From Bacteroidaceae bacterium (lineage in GTDB: Bacteria > Bacteroidota > Bacteroidia > Bacteroidales > Bacteroidaceae), in contig JAFXGX010000033.1 of the NCBI GenBank assembly GCA_017536695.1, forward strand, positions 1-50,380: a stretch of DNA of 50,380 bases. Reading direction: 5' to 3'. Position 1 is the stretch's first letter. Each line of letters opens with the position of its first letter. Shown here in pieces: positions 35,302 through 43,086 of this stretch. A program made the translations under genes and the position numbers. Under the pieces are notes generated by a model that was given only the letters and a program-made list of their open reading frames with translations, did not search any database and had not been told where the DNA came from.

Positions 35302-35542
35302 ATTATTTCTTTGTAACTTATCAACTGCTCATAAAGTTTTCCAAAATAATTTTTAATTAATTGATTATTAAGAATGTAAATTTTTGTAATAGGGTAAAAG
35401 TTTTCCAAAAAGAAAATTTTGCATTTAATTTTATACCGGTGTGTTGCTCTTTTTGTCAAGAAGGCTGGTTGCGTGATTTTTTTTAATACCCCAGGTGAAT
35501 ACTCAATATCGTTGCCTGGATTTGCCATGGTGTAGTGTAAAC

Positions 35543-35579
35543 AGAGAATGTGAAGCCCTTTGAAGACTTCACATTCTCT
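35543..35579 (-). terminator. dnaA terminator hairpin
   Basis: A perfect 13-bp stem (35543-35555 with 35567-35579) around an 11-base loop, 26 bases past the dnaA stop codon. Confidence 0.72.
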
Positions 35580-35604
35580 CCTATATAATGTTGTTGAATG
35601 CCTG

Positions 35605-36996
35605 TTATGCGCTCTGTAGAGCCAAATCTATTTCATTGAGTTCGTTGCGGAACTGCTTGTCGGTGTCGGCCAAGTTTGCAACGGTCTTGCATGCGTGAAG
35701 CACTGTCGCATGGTCTCTGTTGCCGATGTATTGGCCGATTTTTGATGTCGACATGTCGAGGTACTTCTTTGCAAGGAACATCGATACCTGGCGTACAAGT
35801 ACCACCTCGCGTTTACGTGAGCGTGTGTTTATGGCGCTGACCTCTACTCCGTAGTAGCTTGAGACTGTCTTTATGATGTCATCAATGGTTATGCTCTTCT
35901 TCTCGTATGTTGTAAGGTCTCCGATGACCCTGCGTGCAAGGTTGATATCTACGTCGGCGTTGTTGATGGTGGAGTGTGCCATGAGTGACACTACTATTCC
36001 CTCAAGGTCGCGGATGCTTGCGTTCACATGCTCGGCAATGTAAGATATCACCTCCTCGGGGAAGTTGAGGCCGTCGCGGTATATCTTGTTTCGCAGGATA
36101 TTCTTTCTCAACTCAAGGTCGGGCTTCTCTATTTCGGCGGTCATGCCCCACTTGAAGCGTGTGATAAGGCGCTCTTCCATTCCCTGTAGCTGCGCGGGAG
36201 AACGGTCTGAGGTCATGATGAGCTGTTTGCCGTTCAGGTGCAGGTGGTTGAATATGTGGAAGAATGCATTCTGTGTCTTCTGTAGGCCTGCAAACTCCTG
36301 GATATCATCAATGATGAGCACGTCAATGCTCTGGTAGAATCGCATGAAGTCATTGAAGTTCTTCTGCAGGATTGAGTCGGTGTACTGTACCTGAAACAGG
36401 TGTGCCGATACGTAAAGCACTCGCAACTCAGGGTGTGTTTCCTTGATTTTTACACCGATAGCGTTGATGAGGTGTGTCTTTCCAACGCCCGATGAACCAT
36501 GTATGAACAGAGGATTGAATGCGCGTCCGGGCATGTCGGCTACGCTCATTGCCACTGAACGTGAGAGACGGTTGCTGATACCTTCGATGTAGTTGTCGAA
36601 GGTGTATCGGTTGATGAGCATTGAATCAAGCTCCTGTACCGCCTCCTGCATTGCCTTGGGAGCACTGTTGCCGCTGTTGCCGCTACCCGTCCTGTTCTGG
36701 CTGTTGTCACCGGTGCTTACCTCAACACTGAGGTTGTTTATTCCGTCAGTCAGCACGCTGTACATCAACTGTGTGCCGTTGCCGAACACTTTGAACAGTG
36801 TAGTGCACAACAGGTCAAGATAGTTGGCCTCAAGAAACTCATATACAAAGTTGCTCTTTACCTGTATGGTCAATGTACCGGCCTCGTACTTGAGCGGGGT
36901 GATGTCCGCAAACAGGGTCTTGAAAGTCTTCTCCGAGACATTGTCACGGATAATTTCAAGGCATCTGTTCCACTTTGTTGTAAGGTTAGAGTTCAT
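35605..36996 (-). CDS. dnaA: Chromosomal replication initiator DnaA
   Basis: A 463-residue AAA+ initiator that binds DnaA boxes and opens the origin. Walker A is [11 protein letters not shown] (about residues 166-176), Walker [11 protein letters not shown] (226-235), and the C-terminal DNA-binding domain has the signature [15 protein letters not shown]-terminal domain I and a Ser/Gly/Asn-rich linker (about 95-115) are normal. The neighbourhood shows no DnaA-box cluster (TTATNCACA), so the origin is probably not here. A structured RNA-like element lies just upstream and may control it. Confidence 0.97.
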   Translation of the reverse strand: MNSNLTTKWNRCLEIIRDNVSEKTFKTLFADITPLKYEAGTLTIQVKSNFVYEFLEANYLDLLCTTLFKVFGNGTQLMYSVLTDGINNLSVEVSTGDNSQNRTGSGNSGNSAPKAMQEAVQELDSMLINRYTFDNYIEGISNRLSRSVAMSVADMPGRAFNPLFIHGSSGVGKTHLINAIGVKIKETHPELRVLYVSAHLFQVQYTDSILQKNFNDFMRFYQSIDVLIIDDIQEFAGLQKTQNAFFHIFNHLHLNGKQLIMTSDRSPAQLQGMEERLITRFKWGMTAEIEKPDLELRKNILRNKIYRDGLNFPEEVISYIAEHVNASIRDLEGIVVSLMAHSTINNADVDINLARRVIGDLTTYEKKSITIDDIIKTVSSYYGVEVSAINTRSRKREVVLVRQVSMFLAKKYLDMSTSKIGQYIGNRDHATVLHACKTVANLADTDKQFRNELNEIDLALQSA

Positions 36997-37028
36997 TGTT
37001 CGTATATGGTATCTAAATGTTAAGGGCG

Positions 37029-37158
37029 AAAAAATAAAGAGGCTCCTTTAAGTTGGGAGTGCCTTTGCGGCATGAACCTCTATTGCTTGGGATTATTGTC
37101 AAATCCCGGCCGTTTGTTGTCACTTCAGCCGGACAGACGGCAAGCCTCTTTGTTATTT
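37029..37158 (-). ncRNA. Candidate structured RNA or leader upstream of dnaA
   Basis: On the minus strand the ends pair over 9 bp (AAAGAGGCT near 37151-37143 with AGCCTCTTT near 37044-37036), and the 3' end runs into ATTTTTT, as in an intrinsic terminator. Inside are at least three hairpins: GGGATT/AATCCC (37089-37107), TGCC-GCAAA-GGCA (37060-37072) and CTCC/GGAG (37043-37059). A promoter-like pair lies directly before it. The 3' end is 32 bases from the dnaA start, so it is either an independent small RNA of about 130 nt or an attenuator-like leader of dnaA. I do not recognise the family; 6S-like and leader RNAs are options. Confidence 0.6.
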
Positions 37159-37164
37159 CTATTG

Positions 37165-37195
37165 CAAATATCTTCAAATAAAAATGAAAATGCAA
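37165..37195 (-). promoter_or_regulatory. Promoter-like signal before the structured RNA
   Basis: -33 TTG (37193-37195) and -7 GATATTTG (37165-37172, one mismatch to TAnnTTTG) with an exact 20-base spacer. The start would be near 37158, exactly where the terminal stem of the structured element begins. Confidence 0.55.
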
Positions 37196-37663
37196 GTCAA
37201 AAAAAGTAGCCCTAAATTTGTGCTCAAATAATATATTGTATATCAGTTACTTAAAAAAACAGATTCTGCCAAGGTTGCTCTTTTGCGTTATTTTTTTTGC
37301 ACATTGATGTTCAATGACTTATGATTGAATATTCCGGATTTTGCTTTATTCTTTTGTCTTCGGAAAACTCCTGTTCACGCTTTTGAGTGTGCTTTAAAGC
37401 GATATTGCATGATTACTCCCGTTTACCACTGTTATTTGGAATGATTCTATATAAGCGCAAAAATTTTGTTATTTGAAAAAAGTCGCGGGAGGAAAAACGT
37501 TGCCAAAAATTAAGCAAAATAACTTGCTTTTTAGAAAATAAAAGCATTTATTCTGCGAGCGTGTACATTATATCTATTGTTTTTGCACAATCATGCGGTT
37601 TGTGTGAAAATCAGTATTCTGTTTGCAGTTTCTTCTTTCGGGATGGAGCCGCTGTTTATTTAT

Positions 37664-37702
37664 AATAGAGTAATGGCAGGCGTTGCCTGCCATTACTCTA
37701 TT
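37664..37702. terminator. Perfect 18-bp palindromic terminator of dnaX
   Basis: Arms 37664-37681 and 37685-37702 pair perfectly with a 3-base loop. The right arm includes two bases of the dnaX stop codon (37701-37703). Confidence 0.85.
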
Positions 37703-39575
37703 ATCTTACCAAGTCCAGGTCGAGTCTCGCCCTCAGCATCTCAAGAACAGGGTTCTTTTCTTTCAGAATCTCGTATTGCTTTGTGCGGTCGCTTACGTGC
37801 CTCTCCACCACAATCTTGTTTACCGTAATTTTCATGGTAGGAGTGATACCGTCCAAAAGTTCGCTCATGCCTTTGCATATGCGCTTGCTCTCCTTCTCGA
37901 ACAGATCTGCTGCCAACTGGTTGTCTACCGATATTGTAAAGACGTTCTCGCCGATGTATGACGGTGTCATTATCTTCATCCTGTCGGCCAGTGCTCTTTC
38001 ATTCTCGGGGAGGCGCAGCGCGAATGACATCCATGCCTGAGAGATGGCGTCTGCGCTTGCAACGGCAGGTTTCTCTACTTGCACCGGTCGTTCCTCTGGC
38101 TTGCTCTCTGTGACTGCCGTTGCCTGAGCCTCTATCGGTTGAGTGGTGCCCTGTTGGCTTTGTATCTTGCCGGCAGCCATTGCTCTTGAGGCTCCGAAAA
38201 GTCCTGCGCCACGCCTTGTCTGCAGTCCTTGCGGCCTGCCCTCGTGTACGGGCTGTCGGCTATGCTGCGGTGTCTGTACGGTAGGAGTCCCTGAGGTGTC
38301 TTCGGTGCCCGTTGGGTTTTCTTTCCTCTCTTGCTGTGCCGTTGCAGGCTGTGCTATCTGCCCTCCGCTCTTTGAGGTGGCAGTGGTGCTCTCTTGTGGG
38401 CTTGTGCCCGTTATCTCGTTACTGAGCTTGCTGAATATGGGTTTTAACATCTTGGGGCCACGCCCCGCTCCCTCTTCGCTATCATCCTGCAACTGGGAAA
38501 GCTCAATTATGGTCAGTTCCACCAGCAGACGCTTGTTACGGCTGCTCCTGTAGTTCATGCTGCAGGTGTTGCATAGCTTTATTGCGTTGAAGATGAACTT
38601 TGCCTTGCATCTTGCGGCTTGCTCGGCATAACGTGAACGCAGCTCCTCGCTGCCTTCGAACAGCGGTGCTGTGGCCGGGTCGCCGTTTACAAGAAGGTCT
38701 CTGAAGTGTGCCGCAGCTCCTTCAATGAATATGTTGCCCTCAAAACCTTTTGTGAGCACTTCGTTGAAGAGAAGCAAGGCTTGTGATATCTTGCCTTCAA
38801 GCACGAAATCCGTCAGTCTGAAGTAGTACTCATAGTCAAGCACGTTCAGACTGCTGATGACTTTTGCGTATGTGAGGTCTCCTTGCGTGAAGCTTACCAT
38901 CTGGTCGAACAGCGAGAGTGCGTCACGCATACAACCGTCCGATTTCTGTGCTATTATACGCAGAGCCTCGTGCTCCACCTTTATATTCTCTTTCTGCGCG
39001 ATGCTCTGCAGATGCGATATGATGTCTGCAGCCTCGATGCGGCTGAAATCATAAATCTGGCAACGTGAAAGGATTGTCGGGATAATCTTGTGTTTCTCGG
39101 TAGTGGCAAGGATGAATATTGCGTGCGCTGGCGGCTCTTCAAGAGTCTTCAGGAATGCGTTGAACGCGGCCTGTGACAGCATGTGAACCTCATCGATGAT
39201 ATATACCTTGTACTTGCCTATCTGCGGCGGTATGCGCACTTGCTCGTTCAACGAACGTATGTCCTCTACCGAGTTGTTGCTTGCTGCGTCAAGCTCATAG
39301 ATGGAGTATGAGCGCTGCTGGTTGAATGACTGGCACGATTCGCACTCATTGCATGGCTCTCCCTCGCTTGTGGGGTGCATGCAGTTTATTGTCTTCGCGA
39401 AAATTCTGGCACAAGTAGTCTTTCCCACGCCCCTCGGCCCGCAGAAGAGGTAGGCATGTGCGAGCTTGCCGCTCTGTATGGCGTTCTTGAGGGTGGTGGT
39501 AAGGGATTTCTGTGCAACTACCGACTCGAAGGTGTCGGGGCGGTATTTTCTTGCCGAAACTATATAGTTTTCCAT
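37701..39575 (-). CDS. dnaX: DNA polymerase III subunit gamma/tau
   Basis: A 624-residue clamp-loader ATPase. Walker A is FCGPRGVGKTTCARIF (about residues 44-59), the zinc-binding cysteines are in PCNECESCQSF, Walker B is VYIIDEVHML and sensor 1 ILATTEKHKIIPTI. The region from about residue 385 to 520 is a low-complexity, Gln/Pro/Thr-rich linker, followed by a tau-like C-terminal domain. The ATG at 39575 is chosen: the promoter's transcription start (near 39596) lies downstream of the alternative start at 39632. Confidence 0.95.
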   Translation of the reverse strand: MENYIVSARKYRPDTFESVVAQKSLTTTLKNAIQSGKLAHAYLFCGPRGVGKTTCARIFAKTINCMHPTSEGEPCNECESCQSFNQQRSYSIYELDAASNNSVEDIRSLNEQVRIPPQIGKYKVYIIDEVHMLSQAAFNAFLKTLEEPPAHAIFILATTEKHKIIPTILSRCQIYDFSRIEAADIISHLQSIAQKENIKVEHEALRIIAQKSDGCMRDALSLFDQMVSFTQGDLTYAKVISSLNVLDYEYYFRLTDFVLEGKISQALLLFNEVLTKGFEGNIFIEGAAAHFRDLLVNGDPATAPLFEGSEELRSRYAEQAARCKAKFIFNAIKLCNTCSMNYRSSRNKRLLVELTIIELSQLQDDSEEGAGRGPKMLKPIFSKLSNEITGTSPQESTTATSKSGGQIAQPATAQQERKENPTGTEDTSGTPTVQTPQHSRQPVHEGRPQGLQTRRGAGLFGASRAMAAGKIQSQQGTTQPIEAQATAVTESKPEERPVQVEKPAVASADAISQAWMSFALRLPENERALADRMKIMTPSYIGENVFTISVDNQLAADLFEKESKRICKGMSELLDGITPTMKITVNKIVVERHVSDRTKQYEILKEKNPVLEMLRARLDLDLVR

Positions 39576-39602
39576 GTTCTGGTTGAATGTTTTCAAGTTA
39601 TG

Positions 39603-39632
39603 CAAAGATAATGCAAACCGCTTGCCGAACAA
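39603..39632 (-). promoter_or_regulatory. Promoter of dnaX
   Basis: -33 TTG (39630-39632) and -7 TATCTTTG (39603-39610) with a 19-base spacer. It fixes the dnaX start at 39575. Confidence 0.72.
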
Positions 39633-39683
39633 AATTGCAGGGCGGTTTTCTATATATAAAAAATAGGATTAGGGAGAGCTGCG

Positions 39684-40256
39684 TCACTTTATTTTATTCG
39701 GGTTCTTTGCGGCAAAATCGGCCCATGATGAGTATTTCCTGTCGCTTGTTGGCTTGCCACGCTGTATGAAGTGGCAGAAGGCCGCTCCCAGTGCGTCGGT
39801 GGCGTCCATGAACTGTGGCATCTCCTCGCCCGATATGTTCAGCATGCGGCGCAGCATGTCGGCAACCTGTTCCTTTGATGCCGCGCCATTTCCGGTAATT
39901 GCCATCTTTATTTTCAACGGTGCATATTCGTGGATAGGCACCTGGCGGCTTATGGCGGCGGCAATGGCCACTCCTTGGGCGCGTCCCAGTTTGAGCATGC
40001 TCTGCACGTTCTTCCCGAAGAAGGGCGCCTCAATGGCAAGTTCATCCGGCAGGAAGGAGTTTATGAGCCCCTGCACTCGGTTGAATATCTCACCCAGTTT
40101 CATGTAGGTATCCTTGCATTTGCGCAGGTCAATTACTCCCATGGCAATAAGGCGTGCACGGTTGCCGTTCACGCCGATGAAAGCATAGCCCATGATGTTC
40201 GTTCCCGGGTCAATACCCATGATGACCCTGTCATCTGTTGGGCGGCTGCATGTCAT
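39684..40256 (-). CDS. ruvC: Holliday junction resolvase RuvC
   Basis: A 190-residue endonuclease that cuts Holliday junctions during recombination repair. The catalytic acidic residues are in [24 protein letters not shown] and [14 protein letters not shown], in the expected order of the RNase-H fold. The ATG at 40256 overlaps the TGA of the upstream phosphatase gene (ATGA), which sets the start; longer versions would lie inside that gene. Confidence 0.95.
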   Translation of the reverse strand: MTCSRPTDDRVIMGIDPGTNIMGYAFIGVNGNRARLIAMGVIDLRKCKDTYMKLGEIFNRVQGLINSFLPDELAIEAPFFGKNVQSMLKLGRAQGVAIAAAISRQVPIHEYAPLKIKMAITGNGAASKEQVADMLRRMLNISGEEMPQFMDATDALGAAFCHFIQRGKPTSDRKYSSWADFAAKNPNKIK

Positions 40257-40723
40257 GGATTCAGGTATTTGAGCAGTGCCTTGCATCCTTTCTCTATCTC
40301 GTTGTACGTCTTGTCGAAGTTGCCGTGATACCAGGGGTCCGAAATGTCGGCGCCCGAGCATCGCTGCGGCTCATCGGAGACAAAGTCAAGCAGTTTCCAC
40401 ACCTTGCCTTCGCAGTCGCAGCCTATTATGCGCATCAGGTTGCGTACATTGTACTCTTCCATTACAACCACAAGATCGAACCCGTTGTAGTCATCCATGG
40501 TAAAGCGTCTTGCGCGGTGTCCGCTGCAAGGGATGTCATGCAGCGACAGGGTGTGTCCTGCCGGAGGATATATGCCGTTGCCTATCTCCTCGCTGCTGGT
40601 TGCCGATGATTCTATGTGCAATTCATCCTCGACAAATGACCTGCGTGCAAGTTCCTTCATTATGAATTCTGCCATAGGCGAGCGACATATGTTGCCATGG
40701 CATACGAACATTATCTTCTTCAT
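40253..40723 (-). CDS. Low-molecular-weight protein tyrosine phosphatase
   Basis: A 156-residue phosphatase with the C-x5-R active-site loop at the very N-terminus ([15 protein letters not shown]) and the general-acid loop [10 protein letters not shown]. It could act on tyrosine-phosphorylated proteins; it is far from the capsule kinase and its target is unknown. The ATG at 40723 lies 4 bases after the cdd stop. It is coupled to ruvC. Confidence 0.92.
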   Translation of the reverse strand: MKKIMFVCHGNICRSPMAEFIMKELARRSFVEDELHIESSATSSEEIGNGIYPPAGHTLSLHDIPCSGHRARRFTMDDYNGFDLVVVMEEYNVRNLMRIIGCDCEGKVWKLLDFVSDEPQRCSGADISDPWYHGNFDKTYNEIEKGCKALLKYLNP

Positions 40724-40727
40724 ACTT

Positions 40728-41210
40728 CTATTCCAGAAAATCGGCATTGAAAGAGAGCGGCAACAATGCTTTCACACCATCCTCTATTATATAACACTGT
40801 CTGGCACCGTAGAGGATAATCCTGATGTTGCGGTCGAAACGTTTCTCGGTCTCCAGGATTACCTGGCGGCATGCACCGCATGGAGGTATTGGGGCCTCCA
40901 GTTCGCCCTGCTCTGTGCGTGCAGCAATGGCGAGTGTCTCTACCGATTCGTTAGGGTATTGCGAATTGGCCCAGAACAGGGTGGTGCGCTCGGCGCAAAT
41001 GCCCGAAGGGTATGCTGCATTCTCCTGATTGGTACCGCTCACTATTATGCCGTTGTTCAACCTGACTGCGGCTCCCACATTGAAGTGTGAGTATATGGCA
41101 TAACTGTTGGCCGTTGCAGCGCGTGCAGCGTCAACAACCTCCCTGTCAGTCTCGGTAAGCTCCCCGTATGAACATACAAGAACCTTGGTCTGCAAAATCA
41201 TCTCCTTCAT
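40728..41210 (-). CDS. cdd: Cytidine deaminase
   Basis: A 160-residue zinc enzyme of pyrimidine salvage that converts cytidine and deoxycytidine to uridine forms. The zinc and catalytic motifs are ICAERTTLFWA (CAE form) and PPCGACRQVILE. YSHFNVGAAVRLNNG is the substrate-binding segment. It heads a short cdd-phosphatase-ruvC run. Confidence 0.94.
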   Translation of the reverse strand: MKEMILQTKVLVCSYGELTETDREVVDAARAATANSYAIYSHFNVGAAVRLNNGIIVSGTNQENAAYPSGICAERTTLFWANSQYPNESVETLAIAARTEQGELEAPIPPCGACRQVILETEKRFDRNIRIILYGARQCYIIEDGVKALLPLSFNADFLE

Positions 41211-41232
41211 AAAATCTCATTATTTGTTACTG

Positions 41233-41263
41233 CGAAGATAAGCAAATAGTTGCTCAAAAGCAA
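41233..41263 (-). promoter_or_regulatory. Probable promoter of cdd
   Basis: -33 TTG (41261-41263) and -7 TATCTTCG (41233-41240, one mismatch) with a 20-base spacer; start near 41226, 16 bases before the cdd ATG. Confidence 0.5.
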
Positions 41264-41294
41264 TTTATTCATTTATTTTGTGGTCTGATAACAA

Positions 41295-42203
41295 ATGTTG
41301 ACAATGAAATCATACAGTATCCTTATCCTTGCAGCTGCGTTGATGTTTACGGGTTGTGCATCATTCAATAGCGCTCCCAAGCAGTCGGCTATCCAGCATG
41401 GCGCAGCCGATGACTATTCGCGTTACGTGCAGACATATTATCCTCTTGCGGTGGAGCAGATGAACAAATATGGAATCCCAGCAAGCATAACGCTTGCACA
41501 GGGACTTCTTGAGAGTGGTGCAGGCAAGAGCGAACTGGCCCGCAAGTCGAACAATCATTTCGGTATAAAGGCCGACAACAGTTGGAAGGGCAGGAGTGTC
41601 TCTTCCATGGACAACGGCCGCTTGTGCAAGTTCCGCAAGTATGACAAGGTGGGCGAATCGTATGAGGACCACTCACGTTTCCTTGTGGGCAGGCAACGGT
41701 ATGCTTCCCTCTTCAAACTCAGGCGCACCGATTACGAGGGATGGGCAAAAGGACTCAAACAGGCAGGATATGCCGAGGACAGCAAGTATCCCCAGAAACT
41801 GATAGGTCTTATTGAAAGATACAACCTGCAACGCTTTGACAGTTTCGGAACAACAGGCGGAGGCAGGGTTGTCAAGGTTACCAATGGGATACCGTATATC
41901 GTTGTCGAGGTAGGCGACAGAATGGGGACTCTTGCCGATGAGTTGGGCATATCGGTGCGCAAGTTGAGAAAGTACAATGATATCCACGACAAGCGTGAGC
42001 CTCTTCCGGGCGAAGTCTTATATATAAAAAAGAAGAAGGGTAAGGCTGCGAAAGGAAGTGAATTCCATACGACATCACATGGAGAGAGTCTCTATACAAT
42101 ATCGCAGCTCTATGGTGTACGGCTTATGCAACTGTACAAACTGAATCCGCAGTACAGGAGTTATGCAAAACTCAAAGTGGGGGATATAATAAGGTTAAGA
42201 TAA
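41295..42203 (+). CDS. Glucosaminidase-domain lipoprotein with two LysM repeats
   Basis: A 302-residue predicted lipoprotein (signal ending LMFTGC). The FlgJ-like glucosaminidase domain spans about residues 50-180: IPASITLAQGLLESGAGKSE with the catalytic Glu, then SNNHFGIK. Two LysM peptidoglycan-binding modules follow (YIVVEVGDRMGTLADELGIS and HTTSHGESLYTISQLYGV). It probably trims peptidoglycan from the periplasm or outer membrane. A second ATG at 41304 could be the true start. Confidence 0.9.
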   Translation: MLTMKSYSILILAAALMFTGCASFNSAPKQSAIQHGAADDYSRYVQTYYPLAVEQMNKYGIPASITLAQGLLESGAGKSELARKSNNHFGIKADNSWKGRSVSSMDNGRLCKFRKYDKVGESYEDHSRFLVGRQRYASLFKLRRTDYEGWAKGLKQAGYAEDSKYPQKLIGLIERYNLQRFDSFGTTGGGRVVKVTNGIPYIVVEVGDRMGTLADELGISVRKLRKYNDIHDKREPLPGEVLYIKKKKGKAAKGSEFHTTSHGESLYTISQLYGVRLMQLYKLNPQYRSYAKLKVGDIIRLR

Positions 42204-42242
42204 CAGAATACGCAGGCGGCCGCCTGCGTATTCTGTTATCTT
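42197..42242. terminator. Perfect 46-base palindrome, shared terminator
   Basis: 23-bp arms meet with no loop at 42219/42220. Both stop codons of the convergent genes (42201-42203 on plus, 42236-42238 on minus) lie inside it. A bidirectional terminator is the natural reading. Confidence 0.85.
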
Positions 42243-42580
42243 GACCCATGCTTCTCAATCTCGGCCGGAATGCGGAATGCCGTATAAAGCTCCATCAGTG
42301 CACCGCATAGCATCAGGACCATCCATTCATTGTTCTTCATTGTAAACATCAGCACTCCTGCCGCGACAAGCAGCAGCGCTCCAATCTGCTGCTGTACGAC
42401 AAGGCGTCTGACGGCGAAATGGGTGTGCCGTGGGCGCAATATGAACTGCGTTACTGCAAACAGCGCTGCTCCCGATGTGTATATGTAGGCATATGCTTCG
42501 GGGAGGAACAGGCGCGATGCGGCTCCTATGAGTATAGCTATGGCCGCAATGAAATATAGTGTCTTTACAATCTTCATCAC
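42236..42580 (-). CDS. Small integral membrane protein, function unknown
   Basis: A 114-residue protein with four hydrophobic segments (about residues 5-22, 30-46, 64-80 and 85-100) and little else. I do not recognise a characterised family. It is coupled by ATGA to the DivIC/FtsB-like gene upstream, so a link to the cell envelope is likely but unproven. Confidence 0.7.
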   Translation of the reverse strand: MMKIVKTLYFIAAIAILIGAASRLFLPEAYAYIYTSGAALFAVTQFILRPRHTHFAVRRLVVQQQIGALLLVAAGVLMFTMKNNEWMVLMLCGALMELYTAFRIPAEIEKHGSR

Positions 42581-42888
42581 TCTTCAATTATGAAAACATC
42601 CTCATCCTTCGTGTGCATGTTGTACTTGTCACGACAAATCTTCTCAATCTCATGAATGTCTCCGTTGGGACCAATCTTGCTGTTCTTCAGTTCGGTCTCT
42701 ATTGAGTCGCGTTGCATCTGGGCTATCTCTTTCTCGAGTGTGGTTATCTTGTGTCTGTTCTCGAAGTGCTTTATCATGCTCTTGTCATCAAAAAGCACGA
42801 CGATGACCAGGAAGATTATTGTCACAAAAAGATACTTGTGCTCTCTTACCCAGTTGATTATTGGTGTGAATTTAGAGAAGAATGACAT
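42577..42888 (-). CDS. DivIC/FtsB-like septum formation protein
   Basis: A 103-residue bitopic protein: a short cytoplasmic N-terminus, one transmembrane helix (about residues 20-36, LFVTIIFLVIVVLF) and a periplasmic coiled coil (KITTLEKEIAQMQRDSIETE) with a C-terminal helix-rich part containing EKICRDKYNM, a pattern shared by FtsB/DivIC. It would stabilise the divisome with FtsL/FtsQ. Confidence 0.82.
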   Translation of the reverse strand: MSFFSKFTPIINWVREHKYLFVTIIFLVIVVLFDDKSMIKHFENRHKITTLEKEIAQMQRDSIETELKNSKIGPNGDIHEIEKICRDKYNMHTKDEDVFIIEE

Positions 42889-43086
42889 ATCGGGGATTGT
42901 TCGGGGTTGATTATATTATATTATTCTGCGAAGATACAAACAAACGGACGAAAAACATCGGGCTTGCTTGAATATTTTTCAAAGCTTATGCCTCATTTAT
43001 CGGCTTAATATTATTAAAATAGCTATATTATATAATAAAAATGTTTTTTCCGAGTTATATAATAGATAATCAACCGGACAATAGTC

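Larger units (their letters stand above)
35216..35604. other. nrdJ-dnaA intergenic region
   Basis: This 389-base gap is AT-rich. It holds the nrdJ promoter (35271-35301) and the dnaA terminator hairpin (35543-35579). A 77-codon open frame on the minus strand (35295-35528) overlaps the promoter's -33 element, has no recognisable match and a low-complexity composition, and I do not call it a gene. I see no RNA gene or riboswitch here. Confidence 0.6.
36997..37700. other. dnaA-dnaX intergenic region
   Basis: A 704-base non-coding stretch. The part next to dnaA holds a candidate structured RNA (37029-37158) with its promoter (37165-37195). At the other end is the strong dnaX terminator (37664-37702). 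The middle, about 37200-37660, is AT-rich with only small hairpins (for instance AAGCAA/TTGCTT near 37512-37529); I see no gene, no DnaA boxes and no repeats there. Confidence 0.7.

Noticed and set aside
35295..35528. 77-codon open frame between nrdJ and dnaA
   Set aside because: Overlaps the nrdJ -33 element, has AT-rich low-complexity content and no recognisable domain.
37013..37195. 60-codon open frame upstream of dnaA
   Set aside because: Runs through the structured RNA element and its promoter; the stem-loops explain the sequence better than a protein does.
37213..37220. Plus-strand TAAATTTG that looks like a -7 element
   Set aside because: No TTG at the right distance upstream and no gene follows on that strand.
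36997..37700. Chromosomal origin next to dnaA
   Set aside because: I looked for clusters of TTATNCACA-type boxes on both strands and saw none; AT-richness alone is not enough.
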